Assembly (NCBI RefSeq): GCF_900142365.1
Contig: NZ_FRAP01000019.1
Location: forward strand, 62,001 to 126,000
From: Pseudonocardia thermophila
Lineage (GTDB): Bacteria; Actinomycetota; Actinomycetes; Mycobacteriales; Pseudonocardiaceae
Direction: 5' to 3'
DNA length: 64,000 nucleotides
Shown here: positions 7,943 to 15,517 of the stretch, one piece after another
Layout of the letters: the number at the start of each line of letters is the position of its first letter
How positions within the stretch are numbered: position 1 is the stretch's first letter
Made by a program: the position numbers and the translations under genes
The notes under the pieces: model-generated
The model's input: only the letters and a program-made list of their open reading frames with translations
What the model was told of the DNA's origin: nothing
Databases searched by the model: none

Positions 7943-9484
7943 TCAGCGCCGCCGCGCCTTCACCTTCCGCGGCGGAGGCAGGGCACCCTCGGCCCGCAGC
8001 TTCGCCGCGTGCGCCGCGAGGGCGTCGACGAGCAGGGGCACACGCGGCTGCTCCGGCTGCACGTCGACGCGCAGGCCGAACTCGCGGGCGGTCTCGGCGG
8101 TCGCCGGGCCGATGCACGCCACGATGGTGCGCGCGTGCGGTTTGCCCGCGATGCCGACGAGGTTGCGCACGGTCGACGAGCTGGTGAAGCACACCGCGTC
8201 GAAACCACCGGTCTTGATCGCCTCGCGGATCGGGGCGGGCGGCGGGGCCGCGCGCACCGTGCGGTAGGCGGTGACGTCGTCGATCTCCCAGCCGCGCTCG
8301 CGCAGACCGGCGGACAGCGTCTCGGTGGCGATGTCCGCGCGCGGCAGCAGCACCCGGTCGACCGGGTCGAGCACGTCGTCGTATGGCGGGAAGATCTGCA
8401 GCAGGCCCTCGGACGAGGCCTCGGCCGGGGACGTCTCGTTCGGCACGAGCTCCGGGTTGATGCCGAACGCGCGCACGGCGTCGGCGGTGGCCGAGCCCAC
8501 GCAGGCGATCTTGACGCCGGAGAACGCGCGGGCGTCGAGGCCGAACTCGCCGAACTTCTCCCACACGGCGCGGACGGCGTTCGTGCTGGTGAACACCACC
8601 CACTGGTAGCGGCCGTCGACGAGGCCCTTGACCGCGCGCTCCATCTGCGCGGGTGAGCGCGGCGGCTCGACGGCGATCGTGGGCACCTCCTCGGCGGTGG
8701 CGCCGTGGATCGCCAGGCGCTCGGTCATCACCCCGGCCTGGTCCTTGGTGCGCGGCACGAGCACGCGCCAGCCGTACAGCGCGCGCGACTCCCACCACGA
8801 CAGCTCGCCGCGCCGCGCGACCGGCTCGCCGATGGTGACCACCAGCTGGCCCTCGAGCTCGCCACCGGCGGCCGCCAGCTGCGCGACCGTGGTCTCGACG
8901 GTCTTCTGCGTGGTGAACGTGCCGTTCACGGTGATCGCGGCGGGGGTCTGCCCGTCGACGCCGTTCTCGGTCAGCCCGGTGGTGATCTCCGCCAGGTGCG
9001 CTGCGGTGGCGTGCAGCACCCGGACGCCGGGCGCGGCGGCGAGCGCGGCCCAGTCGACGCCGGCGCGCACGTCGATCTCCACGTGCGCCGAGCCGACGGG
9101 CACACCCGCGTAAGCGGGCACGGCCGTGCCGGCGGGCACGCCGGGCACGACGTCGAACGGGACACCGGACTTCGACACGGCGGCGGCCTCGGCGACGACC
9201 GAGTCGGTGGACATCGGGTCGCCGGTCACCAAGCGGACGACGGTGCGGCCGTCGGCCGCGGCGGCGACCAGGTCGCGGGCGACGTCCTCGGGCTCACCGA
9301 CGGCGGGCCGGACGTCGGCGCCCTCGGCGGCGAGCGCGAGCACCGGCGACGGCACGTCGACGTCGTGGACGACGACGGGCGCGGTGGTCAGCGCCGTCCG
9401 GGCACGGACGGTCAGCAGGCCGGGGTCGCCGGGGCCGGTGCCGACGAAGGCCACCCGTCCCGGGGGTGCGGTTGGTGCAGTCAT
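7943..9484 (-). CDS. hemD: Uroporphyrinogen-III synthase fused to a CobA/SUMT-like domain
   Basis: A 513-residue two-domain protein. Residues 10-240 are a SAM-dependent methyltransferase domain of the CobA/CysG type, with VGTGPGDPGLL and VVPGVPAGTAVPAYAGVPV. Residues 255-500 are the HemD domain, which cyclises hydroxymethylbilane (WVVFTSTNAVRAVWE, VGSATADAVRAFG, CFTSSSTVRNLVG). The usual SUMT motif around GGDPFVFGRG is replaced by VTGDPMSTDS, so the methylase half may be weak or inactive. The fusion is known in actinobacteria. It follows hemC by 3 nt and belongs to the rex-hemA-hemC-hemD operon, under Rex control. Confidence 0.93.
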   Translation of the reverse strand: MTAPTAPPGRVAFVGTGPGDPGLLTVRARTALTTAPVVVHDVDVPSPVLALAAEGADVRPAVGEPEDVARDLVAAAADGRTVVRLVTGDPMSTDSVVAEAAAVSKSGVPFDVVPGVPAGTAVPAYAGVPVGSAHVEIDVRAGVDWAALAAAPGVRVLHATAAHLAEITTGLTENGVDGQTPAAITVNGTFTTQKTVETTVAQLAAAGGELEGQLVVTIGEPVARRGELSWWESRALYGWRVLVPRTKDQAGVMTERLAIHGATAEEVPTIAVEPPRSPAQMERAVKGLVDGRYQWVVFTSTNAVRAVWEKFGEFGLDARAFSGVKIACVGSATADAVRAFGINPELVPNETSPAEASSEGLLQIFPPYDDVLDPVDRVLLPRADIATETLSAGLRERGWEIDDVTAYRTVRAAPPPAPIREAIKTGGFDAVCFTSSSTVRNLVGIAGKPHARTIVACIGPATAETAREFGLRVDVQPEQPRVPLLVDALAAHAAKLRAEGALPPPRKVKARRR

Positions 9485-9487
9485 CTT

Positions 9488-10453
9488 CTAGGGAGCTCCC
9501 GATCCAGAGGTCCTCGTTGGCGGTCCCGACGGCAACGCGTCGCCGCCCAGGTCGAGCAGCTCGGCGGCCAGTGCCGCGCCGAGCTTCTCGGCGTCGTCCA
9601 TCTCTCCGGTGACGGAGGCGCGCAGCAGCGCCCCGTCGACGGTGCCGACCACGCCCCGCAGCGAGAGGCGGTCGACCGGCCGGCCGTCGTCGTCCAGATC
9701 GGACACGACGTCGGCGAGTGCGCCGATCGGCGCGCTGCAGTCGGCCTCGAGCCCCGCCAGCAGGGCTCGCTCGGCGGCGACGGCCGCCCGGGTGTAGGGA
9801 TCCTCCAGTGCCGCGGCGAGCCGGCCGACCAGCTCGACGTCGGTGACGCGGCACTCCACGGCCAGCGCACCCTGCGCCGGTGCGGGCAGCACCTGCAGCG
9901 GGTCGATCAGCTCGCTGGCCTCGTCGATCCGGCCCAGCCTGCGCAGGCCGGCGGCCGCGACGACGACGGCGTCCAACTCCCCCGAGGTGACCTTCCCGAT
10001 CCGCGTGTCGACGTTGCCGCGGATCGGGACCACCTCGATGCCCAGGCCGAGTGCCTGCAGCTGCGCGGTGCGCCGGGGCGACCCGGTGCCGACGCGGGCG
10101 CCCTGCGGCAGCTCGCCGAGCACGAGCCGGTCGCGGGCCACGAGCGCGTCGCGCGGGTCCTCCCGGGGAGGCACCGCGGCCAGCACCAGCCGGGGGTCCG
10201 GGGCGCTGGGGAGGTCCTTGTACGAGTGCACGGCGACGTCCACCTCGCCCGCGGCGAGGGCGTCGCGCAGCGTGGAGACGAACACCCCGACGCCGACCTC
10301 GGGGATCGGCGCCGACGAGCGGTCGCCCGGGGTGGTGATCTCGACCAGCTCGGTCTCGATGCCCGCGGCCCGCAGCCGCTCGGCCACGAGCCCGGTCTGG
10401 GCGACGGCGAGCCGGCTGGCCCGGGTGCCGATGCGCAGCTTCTCGTGGTTCAT
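9488..10453 (-). CDS. hemC: Porphobilinogen deaminase (hydroxymethylbilane synthase)
   Basis: Polymerises four porphobilinogens to hydroxymethylbilane. 321 residues. Conserved features are HSYKDLP (about 76), GTGSPRRTAQL (about 122), IRGNVDTRIGK (about 144) and Cys239 in LEADCSAPIG, which carries the dipyrromethane cofactor. The ATG overlaps the hemA stop (ATGA), and hemD follows after 3 nt. A Pro/Gly/Ser-rich tail follows the last conserved strand and is probably disordered. Confidence 0.97.
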   Translation of the reverse strand: MNHEKLRIGTRASRLAVAQTGLVAERLRAAGIETELVEITTPGDRSSAPIPEVGVGVFVSTLRDALAAGEVDVAVHSYKDLPSAPDPRLVLAAVPPREDPRDALVARDRLVLGELPQGARVGTGSPRRTAQLQALGLGIEVVPIRGNVDTRIGKVTSGELDAVVVAAAGLRRLGRIDEASELIDPLQVLPAPAQGALAVECRVTDVELVGRLAAALEDPYTRAAVAAERALLAGLEADCSAPIGALADVVSDLDDDGRPVDRLSLRGVVGTVDGALLRASVTGEMDDAEKLGAALAAELLDLGGDALPSGPPTRTSGSGAP

Positions 10454-11799
10454 CGGCGATCCTCGCGATCGGGCCGGTTCTCCAGCGCGGCCAGCACGTC
10501 GCCGCTGCGCTGCGCGGCGACGGCGGCGGGCACCTGCGGGTCAAGCTCGAACAGGATGCGCAGCGCCTGCGCGTAGGTGTCGCCGTCCGGGCCCTCGGCG
10601 AGCCGTTTGACCTGGACTGTGGGGGTGTGCAGCAGCTTGTCGACGACGCGGTGCACGCTCTTGGCGAACTCGGCGCGCACCTTCTCGTCGAGGTCGGGCA
10701 GCCGCGAGTTCAGCCGCAGCAGCTCGCTGTCGATCACCTCGGCGGCCCGCTTGCGCAGCGCGGTCACCGTGGGGGTGACCTCGGCGGAGCGCTGGGCCGC
10801 GAGGAACGCCTGCGCCTCCTCGGCGACGATCTCCTGTGCCATGGCGACGGACGCACCGCGGCCGCCCGCGGACAGCCGCTGCTGCAGCGTCGCGAGGTCG
10901 ACGACGGTCACCCCGGGCAGCTCCCCCACGGCGTGCTCGACGTCGCGGGGCAGGCCGAGGTCGCACACGACCAGCGGACGGCCGGAACGGTCGCCGACCT
11001 CGGCGGGCCCCACCACGCTGCCCACGGCGCCGGTGCACGCGACGAGCAGGTCGGCGCCGGCCAGCTCCGCGGTGAGCTCGTCGAGCCCGCCGGAGCGCGC
11101 CGGGGTGCCGTTCTCGCGGGTGATCTCGGCGAGCCGGTCCGCGCGGTCGGTGCTGCGGTTGAGCACGACGATCTCGCTCGCGCCCGCCCGCCGCAGGTGG
11201 GCCGCGGCGAGCGAGCCCATCGCGCCCGCGCCGACCAGCACCGCGCGGACGCCGGCGAGCGACCCGCCGAGCGCGGTCGCGGCGTCGGCCAGCGCCTCGG
11301 ACACCACCGAGGCGCCCGCGGCGTCGATGCCGGTGCGCGAGTGCACGAGCTTGCCGACGTGCAGCGCGTGCTGGGACAGCTCGTGCAGCACCCGGCCCGC
11401 GGTGCCCAGCTCCTTCGCGGTGGCGTACGCCGCGCGCAGCTGGCCGAGGATCTGCGCCTCGCCGACCACCATCGAGTCGAGCCCGGCGGCGACGGCGAAC
11501 AGGTGCTGCACGGCCGAGCCCGCGTAGTGCACGTAGAGGTGCTTGGTCAACTCGGTCACCGGCACGCCGGCGTGCCGGGCCAGCACCTCGCTCACGTCGG
11601 CGAGCCCGCCGTGGAACGCGTCGACGACGGCGTAGGTCTCGATGCGGTTGCACGTCGAGAGCAGCACGACCTCCGAGATGTGCGCGCTGCGCAGCATCTC
11701 GTCGAGCAGCTTCGGCACGTCCTCCGCGCCGACAGCGGCCCGCTCCAACACGCCGACCGGGGCGCTGCGGTGCGACATCCCGACGACCAGCACGCTCAC
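10450..11799 (-). CDS. hemA: Glutamyl-tRNA reductase
   Basis: First committed step of C5 haem synthesis: NADPH-dependent reduction of glutamyl-tRNA to glutamate-1-semialdehyde, which HemL then converts. 449 residues. The catalytic Cys50 lies in LLSTCNRIETYAV; the substrate region continues with VVGEAQILGQLR; the NADPH-binding fold shows VLVGAGAMGSLAA; the C-terminal dimerisation helices end the protein. The GTG start overlaps the rex stop (GTGA). This direct coupling to rex fits the known Streptomyces rex-hemACD operon and means haem output can respond to NADH/NAD+ ratio. Confidence 0.97.
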   Translation of the reverse strand: MSVLVVGMSHRSAPVGVLERAAVGAEDVPKLLDEMLRSAHISEVVLLSTCNRIETYAVVDAFHGGLADVSEVLARHAGVPVTELTKHLYVHYAGSAVQHLFAVAAGLDSMVVGEAQILGQLRAAYATAKELGTAGRVLHELSQHALHVGKLVHSRTGIDAAGASVVSEALADAATALGGSLAGVRAVLVGAGAMGSLAAAHLRRAGASEIVVLNRSTDRADRLAEITRENGTPARSGGLDELTAELAGADLLVACTGAVGSVVGPAEVGDRSGRPLVVCDLGLPRDVEHAVGELPGVTVVDLATLQQRLSAGGRGASVAMAQEIVAEEAQAFLAAQRSAEVTPTVTALRKRAAEVIDSELLRLNSRLPDLDEKVRAEFAKSVHRVVDKLLHTPTVQVKRLAEGPDGDTYAQALRILFELDPQVPAAVAAQRSGDVLAALENRPDREDRR

Positions 11800-12557
11800 T
11801 GCAGGAGCCCTCCGGTTCCGTTCACTGTGTGGCCGTTGACCCCGGCCCCGGTGTTCGCCTCGGTGGAGGCGTTGGCCTCCAGGTGCCGGCGGGCCACGTG
11901 GAAGGCGAGGATCTGCAGCTCGACGGCCAGGTCCACCTTGCGCACCTCGACCTCGTCGGGGACCTGGAGCACGACGGGCGCGAAGTTGAGGATGCTGCGC
12001 ACACCCGCGGACACCAGCTGATCGCACACGCCCTGCGCGGCCGGGCCCGGGGTGGCGATGATGCCGATGGTGACCTTGCGCTCGGCGCACACGCGCGGGA
12101 TCTCGCGCACGTGCTCGACGACGATGCCGTTGATGCGGATGCCGACCAGGTCGGGGTCGATGTCGAACAGCGCGGTGACCGGGAAGCCGGTACCGGCGAA
12201 GCCCCCGTACCCGGCGAGCGCGTGCCCGAGGTTGCCGACGCCGACCAGCGCGACGGACTGGGCGTGGTTCTGGCCCAGCGCCTCCTCCAGCTGGTGGCGC
12301 AGCGGCGCGATCTCGTAGCCGACACCCCGGGTGCCGTACGAACCGATGTAGGACAGGTCCTTGCGCAGCTTCGCGGGGTTGACGCCGGTGGCCACGGCGA
12401 GCTCCTCGCTCGACACCGTCTCGGCGCCCTGCTCGGCCAGCTCGCGCAGCATGCGCAGGTAGACCGCGAGCCGGGCGACGCTGGCCTCGGGGATGGCCCG
12501 CCGCGTGGCGGTGGCACCCTCTGCGGGACCCTGTGCGGGATCCGGCGGCGCAGTCAC
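11796..12557 (-). CDS. rex: Redox-sensing transcriptional repressor Rex
   Basis: Homodimeric repressor that leaves DNA when NADH rises. 253 residues: N-terminal winged helix (about 20-80, with VNPAKLRKDLSYIGSYGTRG), Rossmann NAD(H) domain with GVGNLG (106-111), and a C-terminal domain-swapped helix (about 210-230). The 20-residue N-terminal extension and the Gly/Asn/Thr-rich tail lack family features. The GTG start has a good GAGGAG ribosome site 8 nt upstream. First gene of rex-hemA-hemC-hemD, with its own predicted operator upstream, so autoregulation is likely. Confidence 0.96.
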   Translation of the reverse strand: MTAPPDPAQGPAEGATATRRAIPEASVARLAVYLRMLRELAEQGAETVSSEELAVATGVNPAKLRKDLSYIGSYGTRGVGYEIAPLRHQLEEALGQNHAQSVALVGVGNLGHALAGYGGFAGTGFPVTALFDIDPDLVGIRINGIVVEHVREIPRVCAERKVTIGIIATPGPAAQGVCDQLVSAGVRSILNFAPVVLQVPDEVEVRKVDLAVELQILAFHVARRHLEANASTEANTGAGVNGHTVNGTGGLLQ

Positions 12558-12669
12558 GTCTGTCTCCTCGCTCGGCTGGGCCGTGGGCGGGCGCAGCGGC
12601 GCGTGGGGCCGCTCGTCCCGGGGCCGTCAGTCCCCGAGAGAACGGGGGGGTTGACGGCGGCTGCAGAAC

Positions 12670-12698
12670 ACGGTAGCCGCTTGTGAAGACACGCACAA
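12670..12698 (-). promoter_or_regulatory. rex-hemACD promoter with overlapping Rex operator
   Basis: On the + strand, 12681-12698 reads TTGTGAAGACACGCACAA, matching the Rex consensus TTGTGAA-N4-TTCACAA at 12 of 14 defined positions. On the minus strand the same bases supply a -35 (TTGTGC, 12693-12698) spaced 17 nt from a -10 (TACCGT, 12670-12675). Rex binding would thus cover the promoter. A 5' UTR of about 105 nt follows. Confidence 0.8.
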
Positions 12699-12852
12699 AG
12701 TTGCGATCTTGGTCGAGAGCGTGCTCACGCCGCGGCCCCTCCGCAGGCGGAACCGGTGGGCGCCGGGGACGGGCCGTTCGGCGCACCCGGCGCGCGGGCG
12801 CCGGACCTCGGGCATCACCCCGTTCGCCTCTCGACGCGAGCCGGGAGCCGAT

Positions 12853-12880
12853 GGTGCGCGGCGGACCGCCGCCGGGCACC
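12853..12880 (-). terminator. Candidate terminator after the FAS1 gene
   Basis: A 12-bp stem with one mismatch and a 4-nt loop lies about 95 nt past the FAS1 stop. The rest of the gap between rex and the FAS1 gene (12699-12972) shows nothing else I can name. Confidence 0.45.
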
Positions 12881-12972
12881 GGACACCGCCGAACGGTGCA
12901 TGCGGCGTGCGGTCGACGTCACGTCCTCCCTCAGTACGTCGTTCCCTGACTCACGCCGATCGCCCGGCGCCG

Positions 12973-13638
12973 TCATTCCTTCGGCAGCAGCACCTTGTCG
13001 ATCACGAACACGGTGGCGTTCGCGGTCGGGATGTTGCCGCAGAGGACGGCCGCGGCGGTGCCGGCCGGGCCGGTGATCGTCGGCGCCTGCGCGGTGCCGC
13101 CGACGGTGAGCTCGGCGCCGCCCATCGACATCACCGTCTGCTCGGCGACGAGCCCGCTCGCGTCGTAGCGGGTGCCGACGACGTGCAGGGTGAGGAGAGC
13201 GCTCAGCGCGTCGGTGTCCGCGAGCAGCTCGGCGTACTCGGCCTCGCCCAGCTCGGCGCGCAGCGCCACGAACGCGGTGTCGGCGGGCGCGAAGACGGTG
13301 ACGGCCTTCTGCTGGTCCAGCGCGGAGCCCAGCCCGGTGGCCCGCACGACGGTGGTCAGCGCGGACAGCTGCGGGTTGTCGGCGGCCGCGGTCGCGACCG
13401 GCCGCTCGGCCATGGCGGTGAGCGAGCCGGGGGCCTCGCCCTGCGGCAGCAGGCCGCACGCCGGGCCGAACACCTGGGCGGTCGTCGTCTCTCCGGTGGC
13501 GGCGGGCGGGGCGGTGGTGGCGGGGGCCGCCGGCGTGGGGGCCGGTGCGGGCGCGGGGCTCGCGTCGGCGCAGGCGGCGAGCGCGAGCGCGGCGGCGACG
13601 GCGGCGCCGAGGACGGTGATGCGCTGGATCTTCCGCAC
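12973..13638 (-). CDS. Fasciclin (FAS1) domain lipoprotein
   Basis: 221 residues, exported. The lipobox LALAAC puts the lipidated Cys at 23; an Ala/Pro/Thr linker runs to about residue 50; one FAS1 domain follows. FAS1 marks are LTTVVRATGLGSALDQ, VTVFAPADTAFVAL (the H1-type motif), LLTLHVVG and the terminal VFVIDKVLLP. It resembles mycobacterial MPT70/MPT83. FAS1 domains mediate surface adhesion; the ligand is unknown. The gene stands alone, 56 bp from the molybdopterin oxidoreductase on the same strand, so they may be co-transcribed. GTG start; no better alternative. Confidence 0.92.
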   Translation of the reverse strand: MRKIQRITVLGAAVAAALALAACADASPAPAPAPTPAAPATTAPPAATGETTTAQVFGPACGLLPQGEAPGSLTAMAERPVATAAADNPQLSALTTVVRATGLGSALDQQKAVTVFAPADTAFVALRAELGEAEYAELLADTDALSALLTLHVVGTRYDASGLVAEQTVMSMGGAELTVGGTAQAPTITGPAGTAAAVLCGNIPTANATVFVIDKVLLPKE

Positions 13639-13694
13639 CCGCCGATCCTGCCAAGCCGCGGCCCGGTCCGCCGCGCTCAGCCCATCCACACCGC

Positions 13695-15227
13695 TCAGCC
13701 CGTGAACACGACGACGGCCGGCCACCCGGTGGCCCCGTCGGGCAGCGGATCGGCCGTCTCCTCGGTCTGCACGACCCCCCGGGCGTCGGTGGCGCGGGCC
13801 TCGACCCGGTGCTCGCCGGGCGGGAGGACGACCGTCGTGCGCCACATCCGCCAGGTGTCGCGGCTGACCTCGGCCGACAGCTCCGCCTCCTGCCACGGGC
13901 CGCCGTCCACGCGCACCTCCACGCGGGAGATGCCGGTGTGCTGCGCCCACGCGGTGCCCGCGACCACGACTGGCCCCGCCGGTGGCCGGTCGACCCCGGG
14001 CCGCGGGCGGTCGATGCGGCACCCGGTCTTGATCGGGCCGCGCTCGGCCCAGCCGCGCTGCAGCCAGTACGACTGCTGCCCGACGAAGGTGGTGGCCTCC
14101 AGCTCGACGACCCACTTGGTGGCCGACACGTAGCCGTACAGGCCGGGCACGACCATCCGCACCGGGAACCCGTGCTGAGGCGGCAGCGCCTCCCCGTTCA
14201 TCCCGACGGCCAGCAGCGCGCCACGATCGGGCTCCAGCAGCACGTCCAGCGGGGTGCCGGTGTACCAGCCGTCGGCGCTGCGGCTGAACAGCTGGTCGGC
14301 ACCGGGCCGGACACCGGCCTCCAGCAGCAGCGGGCGCAGCTCGACGCCGGTCCAGCGGGCCGTGGAGATCAGGTCACCGCCGACCGGGTTGGAGACGCAG
14401 GCGAGCGTGACGTCCCGCTCGACCAGCGGTCGGCTCATCAGGTCGGCGAAGGTCAGCGTCAGCTCGCGCTCGACCATCCCGTGCAGCCGCAGCGACCAGT
14501 CCGCCGCCTGCAACGACGGCACCCGCAGGGCGACGTCGATCCGGTAGAACTGCGCGTTCGGCGTCAGGAAGGACGGTGTACCGCTCTCCCTGAAGTCGGC
14601 GAGCGGCGGCAGCGCGGGGGCGGTGGCGACCGGCGCGGCGCGCAGCATCGCGGTGACGTCGGCCCGCGAGTTCACCGCCGGGCGGCCCAGTGCCCAGCCG
14701 CCCACTCCCCCGGCGAGCGCCGCGAGCCCGACGCCGCCCGCCGCACCGGCCAGCACCGCCCGCCGCGACGGCCCGTCGGCCGCCGGTTCACCCGGTGCGG
14801 AGACGAGCCCGTGCAGCCACCGGAACACGCCGATCCCGGTCCCCAGCGCCACGAGCGGGGTGACCAGGTCCAGCAGGGCGAACGTGGGCGAGAACAGCAC
14901 CGCCGCGAACCCCGTGAGGCCCAGCCCGATCAGCACCCGGACGCCGGGCTGCGGCGCCGAACGGGAGAGCAGGCCGGCAACGGCCGCCGCCACGAGCAGG
15001 ACGACGCCCACCCCGAGCTGGAGCACCAGCTTGTCCCGTTCGGGCCCGAGCGCCTCGCCGAACCGCACCAGCCACGCCGGCGCCAGCCGCACCACCGCGT
15101 CGGAGACGGCGAGCAGGGGCGCCGAACCCGGCCCGAGCAGGCCGGCGACCAGCTGCCCCGCACCGACCGCCGCTGCTACCGCCAGCACGCCGACGAGGGC
15201 GGCGACCGGCCGGGAGATGCGCATCAC
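13695..15227 (-). CDS. Membrane-anchored molybdopterin-dependent oxidoreductase (sulfite-oxidase fold)
   Basis: A 510-residue protein. Four hydrophobic helices span about residues 8-30, 70-90, 95-115 and 120-140. An RR-containing segment, SRRAVLAGAAGGVG, then starts a fifth, TAT-like hydrophobic stretch (150-178). The extracytoplasmic part has the sulfite-oxidase Moco domain, with the presumed Mo-ligand Cys in TLACVSNPVGG (about 276), WTGVELRPLLLEAG and GFPVRMVVPGLYGY, and a C-terminal Mo-co dimerisation domain with an immunoglobulin-like fold. It needs molybdopterin, which the moa genes at 58.9 kb help make. Substrate unknown. Starts GTG-ATG; either codon could be used. Confidence 0.9.
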   Translation of the reverse strand: MMRISRPVAALVGVLAVAAAVGAGQLVAGLLGPGSAPLLAVSDAVVRLAPAWLVRFGEALGPERDKLVLQLGVGVVLLVAAAVAGLLSRSAPQPGVRVLIGLGLTGFAAVLFSPTFALLDLVTPLVALGTGIGVFRWLHGLVSAPGEPAADGPSRRAVLAGAAGGVGLAALAGGVGGWALGRPAVNSRADVTAMLRAAPVATAPALPPLADFRESGTPSFLTPNAQFYRIDVALRVPSLQAADWSLRLHGMVERELTLTFADLMSRPLVERDVTLACVSNPVGGDLISTARWTGVELRPLLLEAGVRPGADQLFSRSADGWYTGTPLDVLLEPDRGALLAVGMNGEALPPQHGFPVRMVVPGLYGYVSATKWVVELEATTFVGQQSYWLQRGWAERGPIKTGCRIDRPRPGVDRPPAGPVVVAGTAWAQHTGISRVEVRVDGGPWQEAELSAEVSRDTWRMWRTTVVLPPGEHRVEARATDARGVVQTEETADPLPDGATGWPAVVVFTG

Positions 15228-15239
15228 CCCATCTTCGGG

Positions 15240-15473
15240 TCAGACCAGTGCGGCGCGGAAGCGCTCCTCCTCGACGCGCCAGTAACCGTGCTCCTTGCCG
15301 TCGATCGCGATCACCGGGACCCGGTCGCCGTACTCCGCGCGCAGCTCGGGATCGGTGTCGACGTCGACGACCTCCCACTCGACGCCCAGCTCGCCGCAGA
15401 TCCGCTCGACGTCCTGCTCCGCGGTGACGCAGAGGCCGCAGCCGCTGCGCGTGTAGACGGTCACCTTGTGCAC
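15240..15473 (-). CDS. Glutaredoxin-like protein (CxxC)
   Basis: A 77-residue thioredoxin-fold protein. VTVYTRSGCGLCVTAEQ carries the CGLC redox motif on the first strand-helix turn; VVDVDTDPEL and GDRVPVIAIDG give the later strand and the cis-Pro. The length suits the DUF836 glutaredoxin-like family (Rv0508-like). In actinobacteria this gene is often a neighbour of rex/hemA, as here. It stops 12 bp from the oxidoreductase start, so it probably leads a transcript with it. The electron partner is not evident; mycothiol is plausible because mshA is present. Confidence 0.88.
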   Translation of the reverse strand: MHKVTVYTRSGCGLCVTAEQDVERICGELGVEWEVVDVDTDPELRAEYGDRVPVIAIDGKEHGYWRVEEERFRAALV

Positions 15474-15517
15474 GGCCCCATCATCCTCGCCCCACCGTCC
15501 CCGCCGAGAGCGCCGGC

